A stretch of 64,000 nt of DNA from Paraburkholderia terricola (GCF_900142195.1 NZ_FRAB01000028.1:26905-90904); one strand, 5' to 3'; numbered from the stretch's first letter, positions 46,249 to 55,624 are shown. The notes: generated by a model not told the origin, from the sequence alone. Numbers and translations are program-made.

Positions 46249-47889
46249 CTAAACCGGCGCACGCGACAAACCAGGCCGCGCCGTATCCGCCGCGCGCGGC
46301 GGCAGGCCAAGCTCCTCCGCATAGGAGTGAGCGCCGCCCGCCTCGCCGAGCGCGTATTGCAGGGCGTGCCGGATTCGCAGCATTTCCAGCGGCGTGGACG
46401 CCCGCGCGACCAGCTTCAGGCCCGCGCCCAAGGTGCCTTTCTCATGAGCGGGGCGGATGAGCGGCTCCGAGATTCCGTGCTTGGCGAGCAACTGCAAACC
46501 CGAAACATGCAAACGGCCCCCGCACGCGGCGTCCAGCGTGCGTTCGAAATCCTTCAGCACGTTGGCGTCACGGTGGTCCTCGCCCAGCATCTTCGCCGCG
46601 TCGGGCCATGCACCCCACAGCGCCTTTGCGATGAGCCGGCCGTGGTTGGCATGCTGACCTTGCGAACAGACTTCGTGAATAGCTTGCAGCACGCTCGCCG
46701 CATCGCCGCGCGTCGTGATGCGGCCGTCGTGCATCGCAACGAGTCCGTGCAGGTCGTGTCCCGTCCGGGCCGCGAGTTCGGTGCGCAGAAGCACCCACGG
46801 GTCCTGCGGCGCGGCCTCGAGTCCCGACGCGACATGACCCAGGAAGGAGCCGGTGTTCGCGCGCCGGATCACGCTCAGCGCGGCGATCAGCCCCGACCGG
46901 TAAGCCATGCTTTCGATCAGTCCGACCGTGGCTTCATAGCGCGTCTTGGGCTCGGGCGACAGCTTGAGCAGTTGCAGCGTATCGGCGTCGAAGTTTTGCG
47001 TGTGCTGCCGAACGTGGACGGCTTCGTGAAACACGCCTTCGGCCAGCGTCAGGAAGCCTTGGCGAAACGCGGGATCGAACACGTCGACGCGCGCACTGCG
47101 GTCGTAGGTTTTCATCAGCGAGCCTTCATCGGCGACCGACTGCTCGCCCGCGTAGCGGACCTTGCTGCGGATGCCGAACGCGTCGTTGACGTGCCGGCCG
47201 AATGCGTTGATCGCCTGCTCACGCTGCCGCGCGTTCCACTGCGACGGCGGCGTCGCGCGCAACTGGCTCAATTCGGGATCCGCGTCGATTGCGGACGCGT
47301 AGTGTTCCGCGCTGCCGAAGATGGCGCCAGCGAACGCGGCATCGAACACGCCCTTGGTCGTCGCCTCGCGCGCCCATGATCGGGACGTGCCGAACGGCTT
47401 CGCGATGTCGATCATCCGGGCGACGCCGCGCAGGCTGAGATGCTCGAAACCTTCGTGCGACTGAATCCGCGCCGACACGTCCTGCCAGGCGGGAGAACGG
47501 CGCAGCGCCTGAAGCTCGCGCAGAACGGTCGGATGCGCGGCGGGCAGCGGGCCTGGCGATTCGGCGCCCGCCAGCGCGCCCGCGTAAGCCGCCGCGGCGT
47601 CGCCGGATTTCAGCCCGTGCAGCAGCATATTCCACGGATTGACGGGGAGCGGCGAGGGCGCGGCGGTCCCCAACTGCCTGAGCCTTGCGAGCGCCTCGCC
47701 GCGCTGCGCGTGTCCGCCGGCGGCCGTCCTGACGGGCGCGTGCGCGAGCGGTTCCAGCGCCGCGTCCGACGACGACGCGCGGCGGGATGGCGACGCCTTC
47801 GAACCGGTCGCGCGGTTCGGCGATTCGGGCGCGGTGCCCGACACCGGCAGCGGAGTAGACGACGGATTCTGGATTCGGGAATTGAACAT
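46249..47889 (-). CDS. Candidate type III secreted effector with HExxH zinc motif
   Basis: 546 residues from the ATG at 47889, beginning MFNSRIQNPSSTPLPVSG. The first 80 residues are Ser/Pro/Ala/Arg rich with few acidic residues, as in type III effector N termini, and there is no Sec signal. HEAVH at 288-292 in TLAEGVFHEAVHVRQH is a zincin motif; a downstream glutamate in TRYEATVGLIES may be the third ligand. Upstream lies a perfect PIP-type box (TTCGC-N15-TTCGC) with a matching -10. I do not recognise a named effector family. It is flanked by LysE and PAP2 genes, not by secretion genes. The combination suggests a HrpB/HrpX-controlled metalloprotease effector; this is inference from N terminus, promoter and zinc motif. 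Confidence 0.7.
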   Translation of the reverse strand: MFNSRIQNPSSTPLPVSGTAPESPNRATGSKASPSRRASSSDAALEPLAHAPVRTAAGGHAQRGEALARLRQLGTAAPSPLPVNPWNMLLHGLKSGDAAAAYAGALAGAESPGPLPAAHPTVLRELQALRRSPAWQDVSARIQSHEGFEHLSLRGVARMIDIAKPFGTSRSWAREATTKGVFDAAFAGAIFGSAEHYASAIDADPELSQLRATPPSQWNARQREQAINAFGRHVNDAFGIRSKVRYAGEQSVADEGSLMKTYDRSARVDVFDPAFRQGFLTLAEGVFHEAVHVRQHTQNFDADTLQLLKLSPEPKTRYEATVGLIESMAYRSGLIAALSVIRRANTGSFLGHVASGLEAAPQDPWVLLRTELAARTGHDLHGLVAMHDGRITTRGDAASVLQAIHEVCSQGQHANHGRLIAKALWGAWPDAAKMLGEDHRDANVLKDFERTLDAACGGRLHVSGLQLLAKHGISEPLIRPAHEKGTLGAGLKLVARASTPLEMLRIRHALQYALGEAGGAHSYAEELGLPPRAADTARPGLSRAPV

Positions 47890-47918
47890 GGTCACACCGG
47901 CAATGTCGCGTAGTGGCG

Positions 47919-47982
47919 ATATTGCGGGCAACGGGCGCGCGGGATAGGGCGGTCGCGGCGAAACACTATGCGGGGGAGCGAA
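47919..47982 (-). promoter_or_regulatory. PIP box / hrpII-type promoter of the candidate effector
   Basis: On the minus strand TTCGC, 15 bp, TTCGC (47982 down to 47958), also readable as TTCG-N16-TTCG. A CAATAT (-10 consensus YANNRT) is at 47924-47919, 33 bp further on, and the ATG is 29 bp after that. HrpB/HrpX regulators bind such boxes. Confidence 0.65.
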
Positions 47983-48078
47983 CCGAGCGGTGCTTGCGGA
48001 CGTCCGGCTCGCAGGGGAGCGCCGCGCCGGTCGCGCGAGGATGTTATGACCGACGGAGCCGAGCCAATGAAAAAGGAG

Positions 48079-48771
48079 TCACAGAAACCTGGAAGCGGAG
48101 CTCACGAACTTGCGCAGTTCGTCGAACTGGGTGACCAGTTCGAGACAGAGGATAAATGCCAGCATCGCGGACGGGCCGGGATGGCGTTCGATCCATCGCA
48201 ACGATTGAGTCGCGTAACGCGCTCTAACGGAGCGCCGCGTCATGACATAGGTAATCGCGATGCCGATGGCGGCGCCCGCGAGGATATCGGTCGGATAGTG
48301 ATAGCCGAGATAAGCGCGCGGAAGGCAAATGAAGATGGCGGTGTACAGGAGCGCCAGCACGCCGATTCCGCGCCAGACAATGAAAATGCCGGTCGCGACG
48401 GACATCCACAGCATGGCGTGATCGCTCGGAAACGAACTCCACGCCGTCAGCATGGCGTCCTGTTGCGCGGCGAATGGAAAGTGCAGATGAAGGTCGGGGT
48501 TCTGGATAGGACGTACCCGGAATGGCAACAGATCAGCGAGAAGCCTTCCCACGGCGAGCGCCAACAGACCGCTCATGATCGTCGCAATGACCATTTCGCG
48601 TTGCCGCTCGCGATGCTCGCCGGGTCGAAACCATATCCACCACAAAATGGGTATGAGCACGAGACCCTTGAACATATACAGATCGGCGACGGCTTTTATT
48701 GCATGGTTAACCAGAAGGCCGAAGCTCGGCCTGGTAAGCCACGTCTCGATGACCGCATCAAAGTTGTTCAT
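48079..48771 (-). CDS. PAP2-family membrane phosphatase
   Basis: 230 residues with about six hydrophobic segments. The phosphatase signature is spread as in type 2 phosphatidic acid phosphatases: LLPFRVRP (weak first motif, its lysine is missing), FPSDHA (second, with the catalytic His) and RAYLGYHYPTDILAG (third, Arg-His-Asp). It acts on lipid phosphates such as undecaprenyl pyrophosphate or phosphatidate at the outer face of the inner membrane. The gene stands alone. The absent lysine of motif 1 is common in the undecaprenyl-pyrophosphate phosphatase branch, so activity is still plausible. Confidence 0.9.
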   Translation of the reverse strand: MNNFDAVIETWLTRPSFGLLVNHAIKAVADLYMFKGLVLIPILWWIWFRPGEHRERQREMVIATIMSGLLALAVGRLLADLLPFRVRPIQNPDLHLHFPFAAQQDAMLTAWSSFPSDHAMLWMSVATGIFIVWRGIGVLALLYTAIFICLPRAYLGYHYPTDILAGAAIGIAITYVMTRRSVRARYATQSLRWIERHPGPSAMLAFILCLELVTQFDELRKFVSSASRFL

Positions 48772-49033
48772 GTTCTTGTCGGCAGTATGGAGCAGCGCGA
48801 GCAGGACGATGGCGCGGGGAACCGGCGGCCGTCACTGGGTAACCCAGACTACCTCTGGTGTTGTGGCGTTGCAATCGATGCATTCGCTACTATGACGAAT
48901 GATCGTAAGAAAATGATCTCGTGAACACACCGATGCAAGCCGAATAACCGCCGAGCAAGGCCATATCGACGCTGCTCGTTGAACGTGCGATTATCGCAAT
49001 CGGCATAGAGCCATTTGACGCGACGCAATTAGC

Positions 49034-49777
49034 ATGACCTACGCCAAGGAATTTTTTGATCTTCAACTCCATTTCGCGCGAAGCGTCGCGGAGTTGAGGG
49101 GCATGCCGCTGGAGGAAGCCCTTCTTGACTACACGAATCTCTACGTGCGGTTTGTTGCCGATCGGAGGTTCGATCGCGACCATCCCATCTGGTCGGCTTA
49201 CCTCGCCGGACTGAGAGAGAAGGTCGATCCGGGCGATTGGACTTATCACTTCTATCGTAGTCGCCCGCATCATGTCCAGCCGGCGTCGACTATCAAGACG
49301 TTTGGTTGTTTCTCGTATGCGTTGGGCGAGCCGGGTCAAATCCGCCTTCACTTCCATAACGCGGACGGGCATTTACAGGGGCCATTGAGCGGGGAACGCA
49401 TGCCGTCACGGCTCTCCGAGCTAGCTTCGCTCGTGCACCACGTCCGCGCGCAACGGGAAACTGTCAAGCAGGTAGCAGGCGTTTCATGGCTCTACAACTT
49501 GACCGCGTATAGACGATTGTTTCCCGAGTCTTACATTGCCGAAGCGACAGTGGCTACAAACAGATTCCGCAACATGCCGCTGTGGGGGCAGTTTTTGAAT
49601 CGTCACGGCGGGGTCAGAAAAGACGCTGCGAGTTTGTTCGTTCACCGGCTTTACGATCAGACCAGCGCGGACGACCTTGCACGATGTTTTCCGCTGCACC
49701 CCCTGGCCGTCTCGGCCCCGATCGACGCCTTCCACGAATTCTATGCGCAGGGATCTACAATAAAGTTCGACCGTTGA
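49034..49777 (+). CDS. Hypothetical protein, 247 aa
   Basis: Starts MTYAKEFFDLQLHFARSVAELRGMPLEEALLDYTNLYVRF, a helical N-terminal part. A beta-rich middle follows, with HNADGHLQGPLSGERMPSRLSELASLVHHV, then AGVSWLYNLTAYRRLFPESYIAEA near 158-182, and a long C-terminal helix pair. No membrane helix or signal peptide is seen, so it is cytoplasmic. I cannot name the family. Codon use is somewhat less GC-biased than the surrounding genes. The ATG at 49034 is the first in frame after a stop-rich stretch. No clear operon partner; the VOC gene begins 61 bp downstream. Confidence 0.8.
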   Translation: MTYAKEFFDLQLHFARSVAELRGMPLEEALLDYTNLYVRFVADRRFDRDHPIWSAYLAGLREKVDPGDWTYHFYRSRPHHVQPASTIKTFGCFSYALGEPGQIRLHFHNADGHLQGPLSGERMPSRLSELASLVHHVRAQRETVKQVAGVSWLYNLTAYRRLFPESYIAEATVATNRFRNMPLWGQFLNRHGGVRKDAASLFVHRLYDQTSADDLARCFPLHPLAVSAPIDAFHEFYAQGSTIKFDR

Positions 49778-49838
49778 AAGTAGATCGCCACAAAGCGCTC
49801 TCCGCAACACAACCCACTCACCCTAAGAAAGAAAGCCC

Positions 49839-50213
49839 ATGTTCGATCACGTCAAATTCGGAGTCAGCGACTATGCAGCAAGCAAAACGTTCTTCCTCAA
49901 GGCACTCGAACCGCTTGGCGTAGCGATTGTCTCGGAGGGGACGCCGACGTACGGTGTCGAGCTTAGCTCTCAGGGTGACGCTTCGTTGTGCCTGTACCAG
50001 ACTGAGGAGAAGCCGGCGCATCTTCACCTGGCCTTTACGGCCGAGAATCGCCAGCAAGTCGAGGCTTTCTATCGCGCGGCTCTGGAGGCGGGTGGCATCG
50101 ACAACGGTGCGCCTGGTCTGCGCCCGCACTACCACGCCAACTACTATGCAGCGTTTGTCATTGGTCCGGACGGGCATAACATCGAAGTGGTTTGCCACCA
50201 AGCCGAAGCCTAG
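49839..50213 (+). CDS. VOC-family (glyoxalase/bleomycin-resistance-like) protein
   Basis: 124 residues in two beta-alpha-beta-beta-beta halves. Metal ligand candidates are H4 (MFDHVKFGVSDYAASKTFF), H65 in HLHLAF, and the conserved GPDGHNIEVVCH at the C terminus with E117 near the end. AAGAAAG precedes the ATG. Such proteins include glyoxalases, dioxygenases and fosfomycin-type resistance enzymes. This length and motif order match the small single-domain VOC proteins annotated as glyoxalase-like. The substrate is unknown. Confidence 0.88.
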   Translation: MFDHVKFGVSDYAASKTFFLKALEPLGVAIVSEGTPTYGVELSSQGDASLCLYQTEEKPAHLHLAFTAENRQQVEAFYRAALEAGGIDNGAPGLRPHYHANYYAAFVIGPDGHNIEVVCHQAEA

Positions 50214-50310
50214 GCCCGCCAAATAGAAAGCCACCCCCAATCAATCTTTTTTCTCCATGCCAAGTTTCGTTTAGCATCACTGCCACTTTCACAAGAAACA
50301 CCACGAGACA

Positions 50311-51588
50311 ATGGCACTCATCGCACGAAACATCCTCGGTATCGCCGTACTTCTTTTCATCGCCTACCTCTGCTCGACCAACCGACGCGCCATTCGCTTA
50401 CGGACTGTAATCAGCGCACTGCTGGTGCAGATCGGAATCGGCGCATTCATTCTCTTCGTGCCGCTCGGCAAGACCATCCTCGCGGCCGCGGCCTCCGGCG
50501 TCAATCATGTACTCGGCTACGGCAATGCGGGCATCGAGTTCCTGTTCGGCGGGCTCGTGCAATCGAAGATGTTTCAGGTATTCGGCGACGGCGGTTTCGT
50601 ATTCGCCGTGCGCGTGCTGCCGGCCATCATCTTCGTTACCGCGTTGATCTCCGTGCTGTATTACCTCGGCGTGATGCGCTGGATCGTGATCGTACTCGGC
50701 ACGCTGTTCCAGAAGCTGCTCGGCGTGTCGAAGCTCGAATCGTTCTCCGCCGTCACCACGATCTTTCTCGGCCAAAGCGAAATGCCCGCGGTGGTCAAGC
50801 CGTTCGCGCGCGACATGACCGGCGCCGAACTGTTCGCGGTGATGTCGAGCGGCATGGCGGCCGTTGCCGGCTCGGTGCTCGCGGGTTACGCGGGCCTCGG
50901 CGTGCGGATCGAGTATCTGCTGGCCGCGTCGTTCATGGCGGTGCCGGGCGGCCTGCTGTTCGCCAAGATCATTCACCCGACGACGGAACCGAGCCGCGTG
51001 CAGCTCGACAACCTCCACTTCGATGAAAAACGTCCCGCCAACGTGATCGAAGCCGCGAGTTCCGGCGCGACCGTGGGCCTGAAAATCGCGGTGATGGTCG
51101 GCGCGATGCTGATCGCATTCGTCGGCTTGATCGCGTTGCTGAACGGCGTGGTGAGCGGCATCGGCGGCTGGTTCGGCCATCCGCAACTGTCGATGCAAGC
51201 GGTGCTCGGCACGGTGTTCGCGCCGCTCGCGTATCTGATCGGCGTGCCCTGGAACGAAGCGGCCGTTGCGGGTAATTTTCTCGGGCAGAAGGTCATTCTC
51301 AACGAGTTCGTCGCGTATGCGTCGCTCTCGCCGTATCTGAAGGACGCCGCAAGCGTGAGCGCGGCCGGTCTGCAAGCGCTCGATCCGCGTACCATTGCTA
51401 TTCTGTCGTTTGCGTTGTGCGGCTTCGCGAACTTTTCGTCGATCGCGGTGTTGACCGGCGGTTTTAGCGCCGTCGCGCCGGGACGCCGCGCTGAAGTCGC
51501 GCGCTACGGCCTGCGTGTCGTGCTCGCCGCGACGCTCTCGAACCTGATGAGCGCGACGATCGCGGGCATGTTCGTTACGCTCAATTGA
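50311..51588 (+). CDS. Concentrative nucleoside transporter (NupC family)
   Basis: 425 residues with about ten hydrophobic segments. Typical CNT signatures are FLFGGLVQSKMFQVFGDGG, SVLYYLGVMRWIVIVLGTLFQKLLGVSKLES and FLGQSEMPAVVKPF, which cover the nucleoside- and cation-binding region. It imports nucleosides driven by H+ or Na+. Sixteen bp downstream is cytidine deaminase and then a nucleoside hydrolase overlapping it, so the three form a salvage operon: import, deamination of cytidine, then cleavage of the N-glycosidic bond. Confidence 0.94.
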   Translation: MALIARNILGIAVLLFIAYLCSTNRRAIRLRTVISALLVQIGIGAFILFVPLGKTILAAAASGVNHVLGYGNAGIEFLFGGLVQSKMFQVFGDGGFVFAVRVLPAIIFVTALISVLYYLGVMRWIVIVLGTLFQKLLGVSKLESFSAVTTIFLGQSEMPAVVKPFARDMTGAELFAVMSSGMAAVAGSVLAGYAGLGVRIEYLLAASFMAVPGGLLFAKIIHPTTEPSRVQLDNLHFDEKRPANVIEAASSGATVGLKIAVMVGAMLIAFVGLIALLNGVVSGIGGWFGHPQLSMQAVLGTVFAPLAYLIGVPWNEAAVAGNFLGQKVILNEFVAYASLSPYLKDAASVSAAGLQALDPRTIAILSFALCGFANFSSIAVLTGGFSAVAPGRRAEVARYGLRVVLAATLSNLMSATIAGMFVTLN

Positions 51589-51603
51589 ATCGAGGATCGC
51601 TGC

Positions 51604-51993
51604 ATGAACATGGAACAACTGCTGGAACGCGCGGGCGTCGCGCGCGACAAGGCTTATGCGCCTTATTCGAAATTCAAGGTCGGCGCCGCGCTGCTGACAA
51701 AAGACGGCAAGATATTCGACGGTTGCAACGTCGAGAACGCGTCTTACGGTTTGTGCAATTGCGCTGAACGTACCGCGTTTTTCAGCGCGATCGCCGCCGG
51801 TTATCAACGCAACCAGTTCGCCGCGCTCGCCGTGATCGGCGATACGGAGGGCCCCATCGCGCCATGCGGCGCGTGCCGCCAGGTGATCATCGAACTCGGC
51901 GGACCCGAGTTGCCGATTCGCCTCGGCAATCTGCGCGGCGTCACACGCGACACCACCGCGCGCGAACAACTGCCGGACGCGTTCTATCTATGA
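51604..51993 (+). CDS. cdd: Cytidine deaminase
   Basis: 129 residues of the short homotetrameric class. Zinc ligands are C53 in NCAERTAFF (with catalytic E55) and C88/C91 in PCGACRQV. The substrate-binding motif GCNVENASYG precedes them. It converts cytidine and deoxycytidine to uridine and deoxyuridine. It is the middle gene of the nucleoside salvage operon; its TGA overlaps the ATG of the nucleoside hydrolase (ATGA). Confidence 0.97.
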   Translation: MNMEQLLERAGVARDKAYAPYSKFKVGAALLTKDGKIFDGCNVENASYGLCNCAERTAFFSAIAAGYQRNQFAALAVIGDTEGPIAPCGACRQVIIELGGPELPIRLGNLRGVTRDTTAREQLPDAFYL

Positions 51994-52955
51994 GCCAGCA
52001 CAAGGTCATCTACGACACCGATCCGGGCGTGGACGATGCAATGGCGCTCGTTTTTCAGGCGCTACATCCGGACATTGAATTGCTCGGGTTGACGAGCGTG
52101 TTCGGCAACGCCACGATCGAAACGACCACGCACAATGTCCGTTTTCTCGCCGGACGGTTTGCGCCGGGCGTGCCGGTCGCGCAAGGCGCGGCGGCGCCGC
52201 TCAAGTGCCTCGCGCCCGAACCGCTCGCATGGATTCACGGCGACAACGGGCTCGGCAACATCGCGCTTGAAACCGGCGGGGAGGCGGCGCTCGACACGCG
52301 CCCCGCACATCGCTTCATTATCGACATGGTGCGCGCGCATCCCGGCGAAGTCACGCTGATCGCGGTCGGCCCGCTGACCAATCTTGCATTGGCGCTCGCC
52401 GACGATCCGGGAATCGCCTCGCTCGTCAAGCAGGTGGTGATCATGGGCGGCGCGTTCGGCACGGACGGGGTGTTCGGCAACGTCACGCCCGCGGCGGAAG
52501 CCAATATTCTCGGCGACCCGGATGCCGCCGACATCGTTTTCGGCGCGCCGTGGCCGGTGGCGATCGTCGGGCTCGACGTCACGCAGCGCACGATCATGAG
52601 CCGCGATTATCTGGCTTCGCTGCGCGATCGTGGCGGCGCGGCGGGGCAGTTCGTGTGGGACGTGTCGCGTCATTACGAAACTTTTCACGAGCAAAGCGCG
52701 CGGCTCGCCGGAATCTACACGCACGATTCGTCCGCGGTCGCCTATCTGTTGGCGCCGCATCTCTACACGACGCGCAGCGGTCCCGTGCGCGTGTTGACGG
52801 AAGGCATCGCGGCGGGGCACACCATTCAGAAGCCTTCCACTATGCCGGTGCCCGCGCCGGATTGGGACAGCCGCCCCGAGTGCGAGGTTTGCGTGGACGT
52901 GGACGCGGCGGGAATGCTCGCGCTTTACGAACACACGATCTGCGGCACGCTTTAA
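51990..52955 (+). CDS. Nucleoside hydrolase (IunH/RihA-type)
   Basis: 321 residues from the ATG at 51990, overlapping the cdd stop. The Ca2+-binding motif DTDPGVDDAM begins at D9, and the HGDNGLG and MGGAF motifs, plus EANILGDPDAADIVF, are all present. It hydrolyses ribonucleosides to base and ribose. With the CNT transporter and cytidine deaminase it makes a pyrimidine or general nucleoside scavenging route. Fine specificity (uridine/cytidine versus inosine) cannot be told from these motifs alone. Confidence 0.93.
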   Translation: MSQHKVIYDTDPGVDDAMALVFQALHPDIELLGLTSVFGNATIETTTHNVRFLAGRFAPGVPVAQGAAAPLKCLAPEPLAWIHGDNGLGNIALETGGEAALDTRPAHRFIIDMVRAHPGEVTLIAVGPLTNLALALADDPGIASLVKQVVIMGGAFGTDGVFGNVTPAAEANILGDPDAADIVFGAPWPVAIVGLDVTQRTIMSRDYLASLRDRGGAAGQFVWDVSRHYETFHEQSARLAGIYTHDSSAVAYLLAPHLYTTRSGPVRVLTEGIAAGHTIQKPSTMPVPAPDWDSRPECEVCVDVDAAGMLALYEHTICGTL

Positions 52956-53167
52956 CCGGTCTATCGCATGGCACGACGCCAACGATTGATAGGACATAAA
53001 CGCCAACGCCAGCCGTCATTGCATTGCAGCAAACCGCACACGCGCAATCGTGGCCGATGTCGATCATCAATCTTTGCTACATTTCTGCACACGCACTGCG
53101 CCCGCGGCCCCGGAGTTTTCGCTTTCCGGCGCGGCGCGCGTGATCCATCTTCATCAAGAGGCGAAAG

Positions 53168-54103
53168 ATGCGAATTCTAGTAGTAGGGGCAGGCGCGGTG
53201 GGCGGCTATTTCGGCGGACGTCTCGCGGCGGCGGGCCAGGACGTGACCTTTCTCGTGCGCGCGGGCCGTGCTGAAAAACTGCGGCGTGACGGGCTCGTCA
53301 TCAGCAGCCCGCGCGGCGATCTGACGCTGCGCGACGTCAAGACGATTCTCGCCGGCGTGAGCGCCGAGCCGTTCGATCTGGTGCTGCTCAGTTGCAAAGC
53401 CTTTAGTCTCGACGACGCGATCGACTCCTTCGCGCCGCTCGTCGGCGAGTCCACGCTGATTCTGCCGATGCTCAACGGCATGCGCCATATCGACGTACTC
53501 ACGGAAAAATTCGGCGCCGCGCGCGTGCTCGGCGGTCAGTGCGTGATCGCGGCGACGCTCAACCCCGAGCAGCACGTCGTGCATCTGAACGAAATGCACG
53601 CGATCACCTTCGGCGAACTGGCGGGCGGCGCATCCGAGCGCGTGCAGGCGATCGCGGACGCGATGACCGGCGCGAATTTCGACGTGGTGGTGAGCGAGAA
53701 CATTCTGCTGCGCATGTGGGAGAAGTGGGTGTTCCTCGCCACGCTGGCAGCGAGTACCTGCTCGATGCGCGGCTCGGTCGGCGATATTCTGGCGGCGCCG
53801 GACGGCAAGCGCGTGATCGAAAATCTGCTGGGCGAGTGCCGCGCGGTTGCCGAGCATAACGGCTTCACGATGGGGCCGGACTTCGACGCCCGCGCCACAC
53901 AAACGCTGTTCACGCCGTCGCCGCTCACGGCTTCCATGTTGCGCGACATGGAAAACCACTCGCATACCGAGGCGGATCACATCCTCGGCGACCTGATCTC
54001 GCGCGGCGGCGACGCGCAAAAGGGCGAGCACGGCTTGTCGCTGTTACGTATCGCCTATACCCACCTGAAGACGTATGAAGCGAGGCAAACCCGCACGTCC
54101 TGA
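53168..54103 (+). CDS. panE: 2-dehydropantoate 2-reductase family protein
   Basis: 311 residues. The N terminus MRILVVGAGAVGGYFGGRLA is the Rossmann NADPH-binding motif of ketopantoate reductases. The C-terminal helical domain with EKWVFLATLAASTCSMRG holds the catalytic lysine region. It reduces ketopantoate to pantoate for CoA synthesis, although many paralogues of this family act on other 2-keto acids. GAGGCGAAAG precedes the ATG. A small membrane gene begins 45 bp after the stop and may be co-transcribed. Confidence 0.88.
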   Translation: MRILVVGAGAVGGYFGGRLAAAGQDVTFLVRAGRAEKLRRDGLVISSPRGDLTLRDVKTILAGVSAEPFDLVLLSCKAFSLDDAIDSFAPLVGESTLILPMLNGMRHIDVLTEKFGAARVLGGQCVIAATLNPEQHVVHLNEMHAITFGELAGGASERVQAIADAMTGANFDVVVSENILLRMWEKWVFLATLAASTCSMRGSVGDILAAPDGKRVIENLLGECRAVAEHNGFTMGPDFDARATQTLFTPSPLTASMLRDMENHSHTEADHILGDLISRGGDAQKGEHGLSLLRIAYTHLKTYEARQTRTS

Positions 54104-54148
54104 ATGAACGGGCGGCGCGTCACGAAGCCTGACAATCGGAGGTGAAGC

Positions 54149-54448
54149 ATGCCGAGCCCAACCGGATCGGTGCCCGCGCTCAGTGCCGCGTCGGCCACGA
54201 TCTTTTCGATCGGCATCGTCTTTCTCGGCTACTGGGGCCTCTACGAGCCGACGGGATGGCGAGCCATCGACGTGATCGTGTTCGTGTTCGCGCTGATCGG
54301 TTTCGGCTGCCTCGGCCTCGTGCCGTGGATGGCGACGAGCCCCGTCGAGCCTGAAACGAGCGACGCGCGAATCCGCATCGCGCGCCACATGTTTCTTGCC
54401 GGCGTCGTGGCGATCTGGCTGGCGGTGGCGCTGTCGGTGATCTTCTGA
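54149..54448 (+). CDS. Small integral membrane protein (99 aa)
   Basis: Starts at the ATG at 54149, with GGAGGTGA 6 bp upstream (strong). Three hydrophobic segments are visible: ATIFSIGIVFLGYWG (about 15-30), VIVFVFALIGFGCLGLVP (about 42-60) and MFLAGVVAIWLAVALSVIF (about 80-99). A short hydrophilic loop with VEPETSDARIR separates the last two. I do not recognise the family. It lies just before the bidirectional terminator at 54468-54502, on the same strand as panE. Confidence 0.82.
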   Translation: MPSPTGSVPALSAASATIFSIGIVFLGYWGLYEPTGWRAIDVIVFVFALIGFGCLGLVPWMATSPVEPETSDARIRIARHMFLAGVVAIWLAVALSVIF

Positions 54449-54467
54449 GGCTTGCTTCACGGGAAAA

Positions 54468-54502
54468 AAACGCGCGCCTTGCAGCAAACAAGGCGCGCGT
54501 TT
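54468..54502. terminator. Bidirectional terminator between convergent units
   Basis: 14-bp arms (54468-54481 and 54489-54502) with 7-nt loop; AAA on the left and TTT on the right serve both strands. It separates the panE unit from the leftward ABC/oxidase operon. Confidence 0.88.
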
Positions 54503-54522
54503 CATTCAACGGAAAGCCGGCT

Positions 54523-55569
54523 TCAACGCTCGATCTGCCTGTTCCAGCGCGTGTCCCACTGCGCGCGATGCGCGTTGATCGTGTCCCAATCCACTACGGT
54601 CACCTTGCGCACTAGATCCTCGACATTGCCGAGGCTTTGCTGCATCGGCGGCGTCATCTTCGCGAGACGATTGGTCGGAATCTGGCGGCCGGCTTCGGCG
54701 GCTTTCGTCTGCGCCGGTGCGGACAGCAGGAATTGCGCGAGCTTCTGCGCCAGTTGCGGATCGGGGCTATTGTTGACCACGCACAGATCCACCAGCAGCA
54801 ACACCGGGCCTTCTTTCGGATTCACATAGCCGACCGGAATGCCCTTGTCCTGCAGATCGCCCACGGCGGTCGGCGTCAACGGGAACAGGCCCGCTTCGCC
54901 GGTCTGCACCATTTCGGAAATCTTCGCGGAGTTCGGAATGTACTCCACCACGTTCGGGCCCACCGTGCTCGCCCATTTCGTGAAGCCCGGCTCGACGTTC
55001 TGCTCGCTGCCGCCCATCAGGCGGTTGATCGCGAGAAAGCCGTGCAGGCCGAACGTGCTGCTCGACGCCGATTGAAACACCACTTTGCCCTTGTATTTCG
55101 GATCGCTGAAATCCATCCACGAAGTCGGCGGCGCCCAGCCTTTTTCTGCAAACAGCTTCTTGTTGTACGCGATGCCGGTCATGCCCAGTTGCACGCCCGC
55201 GCCCATGTCGTCCTTCATGCGCGCGAACGGATAGAGCTCCTTGAGCACCGGCGCGTCGTCGAGCTTCTTGCACACGCCCATGCTGACCGCGCGCGCCATC
55301 ACGCCATCGTCGAGAAACACCACGTGGATTTGCGGATTGGTTTTGTTGGCAAGCAGCTTGGCGAGAATGTCCGACGACGTGCCGGGCACGACCACTACCT
55401 TCACGTTATTGGCTTTCTCGAACTCGGGCAGCACCTGGCTCGTATAGGCCTTTTCCATCGGCCCGCCGTTCATGCCGATGTAGATCGTTTTGGTCTGCGA
55501 CCAGGCCGGCGCGGCCGCGCCGAACGCACACAATGCGGCGAGCGCCGCGATCGTCTTGAACAGTTTCAT
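54523..55569 (-). CDS. ABC transporter substrate-binding protein (PotD/Fbp-like)
   Basis: 348 residues. Sec signal peptide at about 1-24 (MKLFKT, Ala/Leu core, APAWSQ). The mature protein has TIYIGMNGGPMEKAYTSQVLPEFEKANNVKV and LGMTGIAYNKKLFAEKGWAPPTSWMDF, the pattern of periplasmic binding proteins of the spermidine/putrescine and iron(III) type. It is the last gene of a seven-gene leftward operon that also has a PotA-like ATPase, two permeases and a three-subunit FAD dehydrogenase. The ligand is therefore likely an amine or amino-acid derivative that is then oxidised (inference). Confidence 0.9.
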   Translation of the reverse strand: MKLFKTIAALAALCAFGAAAPAWSQTKTIYIGMNGGPMEKAYTSQVLPEFEKANNVKVVVVPGTSSDILAKLLANKTNPQIHVVFLDDGVMARAVSMGVCKKLDDAPVLKELYPFARMKDDMGAGVQLGMTGIAYNKKLFAEKGWAPPTSWMDFSDPKYKGKVVFQSASSSTFGLHGFLAINRLMGGSEQNVEPGFTKWASTVGPNVVEYIPNSAKISEMVQTGEAGLFPLTPTAVGDLQDKGIPVGYVNPKEGPVLLLVDLCVVNNSPDPQLAQKLAQFLLSAPAQTKAAEAGRQIPTNRLAKMTPPMQQSLGNVEDLVRKVTVVDWDTINAHRAQWDTRWNRQIER

Positions 55570-55624
55570 GGATCGACTCCTGGGGTTTCACTAAACGATG
55601 ACTAGCGTTGATTCAAGCGGACAA

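Noticed and set aside
46153..47379. A 408-codon plus-strand frame opposite the effector candidate
   Set aside because: Antisense shadow of the HExxH gene in high-GC DNA.
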